The notes under the pieces were generated by a model that ran no database searches, had not been told where the DNA came from, and was given only the letters and a program-made list of their open reading frames with translations. 16,254 bases of DNA from PUPG01 sp031323845 (GTDB lineage: Bacteria; Bacteroidota; Bacteroidia; Bacteroidales; UBA7960). How positions within the stretch are numbered: the stretch's first letter is position 1; every line of letters begins with the position of its first letter. The DNA lies in NCBI GenBank assembly GCA_031323845.1, contig JAVIYP010000064.1:1-16254 (forward strand). The letters are read 5' to 3'. Positions 7,583 to 14,418 of the stretch are shown here, piece by piece. The position numbers were made by a program, and so were the translations under genes.

Positions 7583-8836
7583 ATGGAACTCAAAAGAGTA
7601 GTTGTTACAGGCCTGGGTACACTAAACCCGATTGGCAATAACATCCGTGAATACTGGGATGCATTGATTAATGGTGTCAGCGGTGCTGCCCCCATCACAC
7701 ACTTTGATGCTTCCGAGTTCAAAACCCGTTTTGCCTGTGAGTTGAAAAACTTCAATGCGCAGGATCATTTCGATAGGAAAGAGGCGCGTAAGTATGATCC
7801 GTTCACCCAATATGCTATGGTGTCAACGGCCGAGGCGCTGGAAGACGGCGGTATTGATCCTGAAAACGTGGATCCTGATCGCATCGGCGTGATCTGGGGC
7901 AGCGGCATAGGCGGACTTGACACGTTTCTCAGGGAAGTTTACGATTATGCGAAAGCCGGTGGTCCGCCACGCTTTAGTCCGTTCTTTATTCCAAAAATGA
8001 TTGCGGACATTGCGGCCGGCCATATTTCCATAAAATATGGTTTCAGGGGCCCAAACTTTACCACAACCTCCGCCTGTGCTTCTTCTGCCAATGCTCTCGT
8101 TGACAGCTTTAACCTGATACGTCTGGGCAAGGCCGATATATTTGTCAGCGGCGGATCCGAGGCGGCGATCAACCCTGCTGGCGTTGGTGGTTTCAGCGCC
8201 ATGCATGCCATTTCGGTGCGCAACGATGATCCGAAAACGGCTTCCAGGCCCTTTGACAAGGACCGCGATGGCTTTGTCCTGGGTGAAGGCAGCGGCACGC
8301 TCATCTTTGAGGAACTGGAGCACGCCCTGAAGCGCGGCGCCAAAATATACGCTGAAGTGATCGGAGGCGGGCTCTCTGCAGACGCCTACCACATGACCAG
8401 CCCCCATCCTGAAGGACTGGGTGCCATCAATGTAATGAAATATGCACTGGAGGATGCCGGCATTAAACCGGAAGACGTGGACCACATCAACACCCACGGC
8501 ACCGCAACGCCGCTTGGCGATATAGCAGAACCCAAAGCCATCGTTTCACTGTTTGGCGAGCACGCTTACAAGATCGCCATCAACTCCACAAAATCCATGA
8601 CAGGCCACCTGCTTGGTGCTGCCGGTGCCGTGGAGTCGATAGCTACCATACTGGCCGTCCAAAACGACATTGTGCCTCCCACCATAAACCATTTCAACCT
8701 CGACCCGGAGATCGACAGCAAGCTCGACTTTACATTCAACAAGGCTGTTAAAAGAAAGGTGGACGTAGCTTTGTCGAACACATTTGGCTTTGGCGGGCAC
8801 AACGCTTGTGTTGCGTTCAGGAAATTTGTGAAATAA
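7583..8836 (+). CDS. fabF: Beta-ketoacyl-[acyl-carrier-protein] synthase II
   Basis: Condensing enzyme of type II fatty acid synthesis: joins malonyl-ACP to an acyl chain with loss of CO2. At 417 aa it has the usual FabF length. The catalytic triad is visible: Cys165 in TTSACASSANA, His305 in NTHGTATPLGD and His342 in KSMTGHLLGAAGAVE, with Lys337 just before. The C-terminal FGFGGHNACVAF glycine-rich loop is intact. It follows acpP by 112 bases, which hold the hairpin, and rnc begins nine bases after its stop. FabF rather than FabB is called from this neighbourhood and the general motif pattern. Confidence 0.97.
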   Translation: MELKRVVVTGLGTLNPIGNNIREYWDALINGVSGAAPITHFDASEFKTRFACELKNFNAQDHFDRKEARKYDPFTQYAMVSTAEALEDGGIDPENVDPDRIGVIWGSGIGGLDTFLREVYDYAKAGGPPRFSPFFIPKMIADIAAGHISIKYGFRGPNFTTTSACASSANALVDSFNLIRLGKADIFVSGGSEAAINPAGVGGFSAMHAISVRNDDPKTASRPFDKDRDGFVLGEGSGTLIFEELEHALKRGAKIYAEVIGGGLSADAYHMTSPHPEGLGAINVMKYALEDAGIKPEDVDHINTHGTATPLGDIAEPKAIVSLFGEHAYKIAINSTKSMTGHLLGAAGAVESIATILAVQNDIVPPTINHFNLDPEIDSKLDFTFNKAVKRKVDVALSNTFGFGGHNACVAFRKFVK

Positions 8837-8845
8837 CCGAGTGCC

Positions 8846-9580
8846 TTGCGTCTTTTTAACCCGATCAACCCCAAGCGCAAAACTTCTGACCAATGTCTGT
8901 CAGAAGCGATTTACAATATTTTTGGCTACAAGCCAAAAAACGTGGCCATCTATCAGCTTGCATTTCGCCATAAATCCCGGGCTGATGCGGAAAACAACGG
9001 CTTTGTGAAAAGCAACGAGCGCCTCGAATACCTTGGCGATGCCGTTCTCGGATCAGCAGTGGCCGATTTTCTCTTTAAAAAATTTCCTTACAAAGACGAG
9101 GGCTTCCTCACCGAAATGCGCTCACGAATCGTGAGCCGGACCAACCTTAACATGCTGTCGCGAAAACTGGGTCTTCACCAGCTGGTGCAGGTTAGCCGTG
9201 ATACGAATGTGCACACTTCCTCCTCCGTGATGGGTGATGCCTTCGAAGCGTTTGTCGGGGCGCTCTACCTCGACAGGGGATACGAGTTCGCAAAAAATAT
9301 CATTATCAGGCAAATCATCCAGACACACCTCGACATCGATGAACTGATGTTGCGCGATGTCAACTTCAAAAGCAAAATTATTGAATGGGCCCAGAAGGAA
9401 AAAATGGATCTTGATTTTAAGCTGATTGCCGAAGAAGACTACGGCAGGAAAGGAAAACTCTATTCGGTGGAGCTGTGGATACAAAACAAGCTTCAAGGAT
9501 ATGGTCAGGATTTTTCCATAAAAAAAGCCGAACAACATGCAGCGCAACAGGCATGGGAAAAAATCAACAACCCGGGATAA
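8846..9580 (+). CDS. rnc: Ribonuclease III
   Basis: Double-strand-specific RNase that processes rRNA precursors and structured mRNA. It has 244 aa: a catalytic domain with the signature NERLEYLGDAVLG (metal ligands Glu61 and Asp65) and GDAFEAFVGALYLD (Asp131, Glu134), then a C-terminal double-stranded-RNA-binding domain at about 172-242 ending AEQHAAQQAWEKI. The only start that keeps the full N-terminus is TTG at 8846. Just three codons separate it from the fabF stop, which is in the same frame, and no nearby ATG exists. The weak start and close spacing suggest translation coupled to fabF and low expression. No terminator was recognised after the gene. Confidence 0.95.
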   Translation: MRLFNPINPKRKTSDQCLSEAIYNIFGYKPKNVAIYQLAFRHKSRADAENNGFVKSNERLEYLGDAVLGSAVADFLFKKFPYKDEGFLTEMRSRIVSRTNLNMLSRKLGLHQLVQVSRDTNVHTSSSVMGDAFEAFVGALYLDRGYEFAKNIIIRQIIQTHLDIDELMLRDVNFKSKIIEWAQKEKMDLDFKLIAEEDYGRKGKLYSVELWIQNKLQGYGQDFSIKKAEQHAAQQAWEKINNPG

Positions 9581-9783
9581 ACCGCTGCCGGTCACGGCCG
9601 TGTCTGCAGGAAGCAGTGCAAACCCCGCTTTTCCCATCTGTTCAGTCACATGCACAAATGCCGGTAACAAACGGATTGCTGCAACCTGCCTGACCATCCC
9701 GGTCAAACCCGCTCCGGCAAGCAAATCGTTTGCTGTGTTTCTTCAAAAAAAGAACCGAACAGAGACATAAAAATCAATATATG

Positions 9784-9791
9784 TATCTTTG
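9784..9791 (+). promoter_or_regulatory. Candidate promoter -7 box of the sensor operon
   Basis: TATCTTTG is a perfect TAnnTTTG box, the same eight bases as in the acpP promoter, 23 bases before the ATG at 9814. No TTG is found at the expected -33 position, so the promoter may be weak or need help. The rest of the 233-bp gap after rnc holds no recognised gene or terminator. Confidence 0.5.
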
Positions 9792-9813
9792 TAAGAAAAG
9801 TAATAAAAAACCG

Positions 9814-10725
9814 ATGCAATACAGTCGACGCCTATTTGTTACGGCCATTCTGAGTTTGTTTTTGTTTGCCGCCTGTCACAGCCCGCGTCACGACACTTAT
9901 GATGTGGACTTTTCAGAAGGTGCTGCGGCTGCAGTCAGCAGCGAACCGGATACCACATCCATAAGAGTGGCCATTGCCACGGTTATTTCACCACGTGAAA
10001 GTTTCGTTTACTATCAGGAACTTTTTACTGCACTTGGAGAACATCTTGACCGCCGCGTTGAATTTAAACAAAGAAGCTCCTACGAAGAAGTCAATGAGCT
10101 GTTAGCACAAAACCTGGTTGATATGGCCTTTGTATGTTCCGGAGCCTACATTCAGGGTGCCGACCATATGGAGCTGATGTTTGTGCCCGTGGTGAATGGA
10201 TTGACGTATTACCGGGGTTACGTGATAGCACACAAAAACAGCGAGGTGCACAGTTTTGAGGATTTTAAAGGCTTGTCGTTTACCTTCTCCGATCCGATGT
10301 GTTTTACAGGGAACCTGTTTGTGGATTTGCGCTTGCTGCAACTTGGCGTTTCAGCTGATGATTTTTTTGGAGAGATCGTTTATTCGCTATCACACGACCA
10401 GTCCATTCAAATGGTGTCACGCAATATGATTGACGGTGCTGCGGTAAATGGTTTGATTTTTGACTACATGGCCAGGTACCATCCGGAATATGTTGAAAGC
10501 CTGAAAATTATTGAAAAAACGCCACAGGGAGGCATCCCTCCGGTTGTAAACTCCCTGCTGATGCCCCGGGAGCTTCGTCGTGAGATACAGGTTTTTTTTA
10601 CCGACATGCACAACCACGACGAAACCAGGTTGATTCTTGATAAGATACTGGTGGACCGCTTTGTTTTGGCCGGAGATACGCTCTATGACGGTTTGCGTGA
10701 AATAAAAAACAGGCTATGGCAGTAA
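9814..10725 (+). CDS. PhnD-like substrate-binding lipoprotein, probable ligand sensor for the adjacent kinase
   Basis: Periplasmic-side binding protein of the phosphate/phosphite/phosphonate (PhnD-like) family, 303 aa from the ATG at 9814; the frame stays open back to 9730, but the promoter box lies inside that stretch. The signal peptide MQYSRRLFVTAILSLFLFAAC ends in lipobox FAAC, so Cys21 should be lipidated. The first lobe starts at IRVAIATVISP (50-60). Ligand-loop signatures are DMAFVCSGAYIQG (103-115) and FSDPMCFTGN (158-167), with Cys108 and Cys163 placed at the expected pocket. No ABC permease or ATPase gene is nearby, and the stop overlaps the kinase start by 10 bases, so signalling rather than transport is likely. 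AioX, the arsenite sensor of AioXSR, belongs to this fold family and depends on a cysteine. The ligand here is unknown. Confidence 0.85.
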   Translation: MQYSRRLFVTAILSLFLFAACHSPRHDTYDVDFSEGAAAAVSSEPDTTSIRVAIATVISPRESFVYYQELFTALGEHLDRRVEFKQRSSYEEVNELLAQNLVDMAFVCSGAYIQGADHMELMFVPVVNGLTYYRGYVIAHKNSEVHSFEDFKGLSFTFSDPMCFTGNLFVDLRLLQLGVSADDFFGEIVYSLSHDQSIQMVSRNMIDGAAVNGLIFDYMARYHPEYVESLKIIEKTPQGGIPPVVNSLLMPRELRREIQVFFTDMHNHDETRLILDKILVDRFVLAGDTLYDGLREIKNRLWQ

Positions 10726-12230
10726 ACGGCGTAAGATGGTCGTTGTTCGGCAAGTTTGCCATCGGAATCAGCCTGACCGTGATCGTTTTCGGCTTGCTCA
10801 ATGCGATCATTGTCAGGAATTCAGTCAGCAATTCCCTGAATGAAGAATTTGAAAAAAGGGGTTATTTCATTACCAGGGCGCTGGCCGAACAATCGGTGTC
10901 TTTTATCCTGGCTAATGACCCGGCAGGCCTGAACATGCTGATCAACGACTTGATGGCCATTGACCCGTCCATACAATATGCAATTGTACTTGATGGCAGG
11001 GGAGAGGTAGTGGCCCATTCGTTCAGGGAGCGTGTGCCGGCAGGTCTGTTGCAGCTGAACCAACCGCAGGACGATGATGTCCCGGGGATTATAACAGTTC
11101 GCGACCAGCAGGACGCCAGGGTGCTCATCCGGGATTTCTCTTTGGCCGCCATTAGCTCCGGAATGGGTTCGGTGCGCGTGGGCATCCTTGAACATGAGAT
11201 CAGGGACCAGGTAAAAGCGGTGACGGGATCTCTTTTGCTGATGGTGGCGGTCTTTCTTATCCTTGGACTGTTTGCCGCTTTGTTTTTCTCATACACCATT
11301 GCAACCCCATTACAACTGCTGAGCCGGCAATCGGCCACCATGGACCTGATCAATATTGAAGTGGGGCTGAAAGCGTTACGTAAGACCACCCAAAAACCGT
11401 TTTACCGGCTGAGGCGCCTGTTTGGACTTAAAGATGAGATTGACCTCCTGTATGAGAACTACACCGACATGCTGCGCCGCCTGGGAAAAGCATATCACGA
11501 TCTGAACATGATTCAGCAATCGCTTCTGCAGTCGGAAAAACTGGCCGCCATAGGAACCCTTACGGCCGGTGTGGCTCACGAAATCAACAATCCTCTGGCT
11601 GGAATAAGCATTGGTTTGCGACGGTTAAAAAAAGAACCGGAAAACATCAAACAGGTGAAGGAATATTCAGAATTAATGCAGGAAGCCCTGTCAAGAATAG
11701 AGAAGGTGGTTGACGATCTGTTGACTTTCAGCCGGAAGGATGACGAGGTTTATGAGGAAGTTGAGCTCACCGAAGTGATCAAAAAAGCAATTAAACTTGC
11801 AAAATACCGGGTGAAAAGTGAAAAGATACAAATTGTGTTAGACAAAAAAGCGGAGGAGGTCAACGTACATGCCTCTCCAAACCGGCTGGAGCAGGTGTTT
11901 TTGAATATTATCATCAATTCGATTGACGCCATAATGGAAAAAATGGAGAAACAGCCCCGGCTTGAAGGCCAGATCCGGGTTGTTGTTTCAGAAATGAATG
12001 ACATGGCGCATGTTGTGTTTTCAGATAATGGGCCGGGGATAGCTGAAGACATTAAGGATAAAATTTTTGATCCGTTTTTCACAACCAAGGGGGTAGGAAA
12101 AGGCACAGGCCTTGGGTTGTCGGTTTCTTATGAAATCATCCGGGGCCATGGTGGCACCATTTTGGCAGAAAGCGAACCCGGGACAGGAAGCCGGATCATC
12201 ATTACATTGCCGAAAAATGAACAGTTATGA
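10716..12230 (+). CDS. Membrane sensor histidine kinase
   Basis: Inner-membrane kinase (504 aa) of a two-component pair with the next gene. Helix 1 spans about 11-33 and helix 2 about 171-193; the 135 residues between should face the periplasm, where the lipoprotein could touch them. A linker of roughly 80 residues with an arginine-rich stretch (FYRLRRLFGLKDE) follows. The phosphorylated histidine is His288 in AGVAHEINNPLAG. The ATPase domain shows the N box (389-406, FLNIIINSIDAI), G1 (DNGPGIAEDIKD), F box (FDPFFTTKG) and G2 (GKGTGLGLSVSYEIIRGHGG). This is the NtrB/AtoS/ZraS type that usually serves sigma-54 activators. Start ATG overlaps the previous gene by 10 bases; its stop overlaps the next start as ATGA. 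Confidence 0.93.
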   Translation: MAVNGVRWSLFGKFAIGISLTVIVFGLLNAIIVRNSVSNSLNEEFEKRGYFITRALAEQSVSFILANDPAGLNMLINDLMAIDPSIQYAIVLDGRGEVVAHSFRERVPAGLLQLNQPQDDDVPGIITVRDQQDARVLIRDFSLAAISSGMGSVRVGILEHEIRDQVKAVTGSLLLMVAVFLILGLFAALFFSYTIATPLQLLSRQSATMDLINIEVGLKALRKTTQKPFYRLRRLFGLKDEIDLLYENYTDMLRRLGKAYHDLNMIQQSLLQSEKLAAIGTLTAGVAHEINNPLAGISIGLRRLKKEPENIKQVKEYSELMQEALSRIEKVVDDLLTFSRKDDEVYEEVELTEVIKKAIKLAKYRVKSEKIQIVLDKKAEEVNVHASPNRLEQVFLNIIINSIDAIMEKMEKQPRLEGQIRVVVSEMNDMAHVVFSDNGPGIAEDIKDKIFDPFFTTKGVGKGTGLGLSVSYEIIRGHGGTILAESEPGTGSRIIITLPKNEQL

Positions 12231-13579
12231 ACGTATTGATCGTTGATGATGAACGTATCATCAGGGTAACAACCGCGGATGATCTGCGCGATGCCGGTCA
12301 TCAGGTGCAGGAATTTGCCTCGGCCAGGGCAGTGCTGCAATATTTAAGGGAAAGTAGCAAAAAAGCCGATGTGCTGCTGACAGACCTGAAAATGCCCGAC
12401 ATGGACGGCTTAAGTCTTACCAAAGAGGTGCGTGCCCGTTACCCGCACATCTATGTGTTGCTGATGACCGCCCACGCGAGTGTTGACAGCGCCGTGGAGG
12501 TAATGAAGCTTGGGGCCTACGACTACATTCAGAAACCGTTCAATATGGATGAGCTCCTGATAACCCTCGAACGCATTGCCGAACTGAAACAGGTAAAAGA
12601 GGAAAACAAACAATTGCGCCGGGAGGTTGGCCGGGACTATGACATGTCATCTTTTGTCGGAGATGCAGAAGAGACCCGGAAGATCTTTGATATGGTTAAG
12701 TTGATCGCAGGCAAGGACACCACGGTGCTTATCACCGGCGAAACGGGCACCGGCAAGGAATTGCTGACCAATGTCATTCATCACAACAGCAACAGAAGCA
12801 AAGGGCCTTTGGTCAGGGTGAGTTGTGCGATTCTTGCCAGGGAGGTGTTCGAGAGTGAGTTGTTTGGTCACGTCAAAGGTGCATTTACCGGAGCTGACAG
12901 CTCCAAGGCCGGACGTTTCGAAATGGCCGATAAAGGATCATTATATCTTGACGACATCGACGATATCCCCTACGATCTTCAGGTGAAATTGCTGCGCGCA
13001 CTGGAAGAGTCGGAAATCGAACGGGTTGGGGGCTCTGAAACCATTAAGGTGGATGTGCGCGTGATTGCATCCACAAAAAAAGACCTGCAACAACTTGTTG
13101 CTGAAGGAAAATTCCGTGAAGACCTTTTCTATCGTTTGAATGTGTTTCCGATACGCCTGCCCCCATTGAGAGAAAGACCCGACGACATCCGGTTGCTTGC
13201 CCGGCATTTTGCCCGCGAATTTACCGGTCCGAACGGCATTGAGATCAACGATGAAGTGTTGGAGATCATGACTCAGTACCGTTTTCCGGGCAATGTGCGC
13301 GAGCTGAAAAACCTTATGGAGCGCCTGGTGATCCTGGCCGGTGAAGGTGCCATCGAGCGGAATATGTTACCGATGGAAGTCAGGTTCCCGGGCAAGCCAC
13401 ACACCTGTTTCTATTTTGAAAACAAACCGCTGACCCAGATTGTGCGCGAAGTGGAAGAAAATGCCATACGCGACGCTTTGTTAAGGGCGGGCGGTAATAA
13501 AGCCAAAGCCGCAAAATTCCTCTCAGTACCCCCTTCAACACTTAAATCCAGAATTGAAAAACTTGACATAAGCACCTAA
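12227..13579 (+). CDS. NtrC-family sigma-54-dependent response regulator
   Basis: Transcription activator of 450 aa that uses ATP to open sigma-54 RNA polymerase complexes. The receiver domain (1-120) has acidic residues Asp7/Asp8, phosphate acceptor Asp53 in LLTDLKMPDMDG, Thr81 and Lys103. The AAA+ domain (about 143-375) has Walker A GETGTGKE (171-178), the sigma-54 contact loop GAFTGA (218-223), Walker B SLYLDDID with Asp243 where most relatives have Glu, and an arginine-finger region FREDLFYRLNVFPIRLPPLRERPDDI split around 300-325. A Fis-type helix-turn-helix ends it (NKAKAAKFLSVPPSTLKSRI). All parts needed for activation are present. Its start overlaps the kinase stop by four bases. The sigma-54 promoter 140 bp downstream is the obvious target. 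Confidence 0.95.
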   Translation: MNVLIVDDERIIRVTTADDLRDAGHQVQEFASARAVLQYLRESSKKADVLLTDLKMPDMDGLSLTKEVRARYPHIYVLLMTAHASVDSAVEVMKLGAYDYIQKPFNMDELLITLERIAELKQVKEENKQLRREVGRDYDMSSFVGDAEETRKIFDMVKLIAGKDTTVLITGETGTGKELLTNVIHHNSNRSKGPLVRVSCAILAREVFESELFGHVKGAFTGADSSKAGRFEMADKGSLYLDDIDDIPYDLQVKLLRALEESEIERVGGSETIKVDVRVIASTKKDLQQLVAEGKFREDLFYRLNVFPIRLPPLRERPDDIRLLARHFAREFTGPNGIEINDEVLEIMTQYRFPGNVRELKNLMERLVILAGEGAIERNMLPMEVRFPGKPHTCFYFENKPLTQIVREVEENAIRDALLRAGGNKAKAAKFLSVPPSTLKSRIEKLDIST

Positions 13580-13583
13580 ACCT

Positions 13584-13597
13584 GTCGAAAAATCGAC
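13584..13597. promoter_or_regulatory. Palindrome 1, candidate binding site of the sigma-54 activator
   Basis: GTCGAAAAATCGAC is a 5+4+5 inverted repeat. It agrees with palindrome 2 at 11 of 14 positions. Its centre lies 20 bp from that of palindrome 2 and about 154 bp upstream of the predicted sigma-54 start near 13744, within the normal range of enhancer sites. Confidence 0.55.
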
Positions 13598-13602
13598 CAA
13601 AA

Positions 13603-13618
13603 CGACGAAATATCGTCG
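13603..13618. promoter_or_regulatory. Palindrome 2, candidate binding site of the sigma-54 activator
   Basis: CGACGAAATATCGTCG is a perfect 6+4+6 inverted repeat; its inner 14 bases share the form GnCGAAAnATCGnC with palindrome 1. The centre is about 134 bp before the predicted start. Two sites 20 bp apart lie on the same face of the helix, as expected for two dimers of an NtrC-type protein. Confidence 0.55.
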
Positions 13619-13638
13619 ACAATTTCTTCATTTTAATT

Positions 13639-13671
13639 AGCCCATAAAAAATTTTTTATGGGCTTTTCTTT
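13639..13671 (+). terminator. Intrinsic terminator after the sensor operon
   Basis: AGCCCATAAAAAA (13639-13651) and TTTTTTATGGGCT (13652-13664) form a perfect 26-bp palindrome followed by TTTCTTT. It closes the lipoprotein-kinase-activator operon 60 bases after the activator stop and separates it from the YceI-porin unit. Because the palindrome is complete, it could also work on the other strand; as DNA the A6T6 tract is likely to be bent. Confidence 0.85.
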
Positions 13672-13717
13672 TGTAAATCAGCAAGATATGACAATTGCGC
13701 ATGGCAATGCCTGATTT

Positions 13718-13733
13718 TGGCTGCTTTTTTGCA
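13718..13733 (+). promoter_or_regulatory. Sigma-54 (-24/-12) promoter of the YceI-porin operon
   Basis: TGGCTGCTTTTTTGCA fits the sigma-54 pattern TGGCAC-N5-TTGCA: GG at 13719-13720 and GC at 13731-13732 are exactly 12 bp apart, and only the A and C of TGGCAC differ. The predicted start is near 13744, about 61 bases before the YceI-like ATG. No TAnnTTTG box is seen between the terminator and that ATG. A sigma-54 activator gene lies just upstream. Confidence 0.78.
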
Positions 13734-13804
13734 CATTGGTATGTAACTATTTAAATAATTAATCGGCAGAGGCCGAAAATGTGACACCAGTAAAAAATAG
13801 AACT

Positions 13805-14398
13805 ATGTTAAAAAGAGTTGCACTGATTTTAGCCATGTTTGTGCCTGCTTTTGCGATGGCACAGGATGTATACCAATTGGATTCTCATGAAATTACCATA
13901 AAGGGAACTTCAAATCTTCAATCGTGGAGCGCAGATGTTGAGCATGTCGAAGGCGACTTTGTACTCACACTGGAAGATGGGCTTGTCACCGAAATTAAAA
14001 ACATACAGTTTCGTGCCGACGCCACAAGCATAAAGGGTTCTGAAGGCAGGCGCATGGATGCCAAGATTTATGAAACCCTGAAAACAGACAAGCACCCGGA
14101 AATCACCTTTGTTTTGCGTGAAATCCTCGCGCTTTATGAAAACCCTGGTACAGCACGTGTCACTTCCCGCGGAGTGCTTACCCTGGCCGGAGTGTCCCGG
14201 GTAATTGAGCTTCAGGCTGTCGGCGTTGTTTTGCCTGATGGTTCTGTGAAATTTTCCGGAACCCACGCCCTCAAAATGAGTGATTTCAGGATGAGCGCAC
14301 CAACTGCAATGTTTGGAGCCTTGCGTACAGGTGACGAGGTTGAAATTGACTTCTCCATCATTCTAAAAAAAGACGAATCAATAAGTTCATCAATGTAA
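13805..14398 (+). CDS. Secreted YceI-like domain protein
   Basis: A 197-aa periplasmic protein of the YceI family, a small beta-barrel (lipocalin-like) fold thought to hold isoprenoid or other lipid-like molecules; the exact role is unknown in most bacteria. The start ATG at 13805 gives MLKRVALILAMFVPAFAMA, a signal peptide with cleavage after AMA at residue 19; a GTG at 13781 is in frame but adds eight residues before it and is less likely. Family features: YQLDSHEITIKGTSNLQSWS at the start of the domain, the middle segment YETLKTDKHPEITF, then LTLAGVSRVI and the closing EVEIDFSIILKK. It is first in a two-gene unit behind the sigma-54 promoter, 20 bases from the porin-like gene. Confidence 0.9.
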   Translation: MLKRVALILAMFVPAFAMAQDVYQLDSHEITIKGTSNLQSWSADVEHVEGDFVLTLEDGLVTEIKNIQFRADATSIKGSEGRRMDAKIYETLKTDKHPEITFVLREILALYENPGTARVTSRGVLTLAGVSRVIELQAVGVVLPDGSVKFSGTHALKMSDFRMSAPTAMFGALRTGDEVEIDFSIILKKDESISSSM

Positions 14399-14418
14399 AA
14401 CTATTTATTTGACTATCA

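Noticed and set aside
7823..8497. 224-codon minus-strand frame inside fabF
   Set aside because: It is antisense to the conserved FabF active-site region and shows no domain of its own.
9714..9734. CCGGCAAGCAAATCGTTTGC considered as a second sigma-54 promoter in front of the sensor operon
   Set aside because: The GG and GC are 16 bp apart instead of 12, so sigma-54 would not recognise it.
9475..9770. Two short plus-strand frames overlapping the 3' end of rnc and the gap after it
   Set aside because: They are out of frame with rnc, lack any promoter or ribosome site, and have no recognisable sequence.
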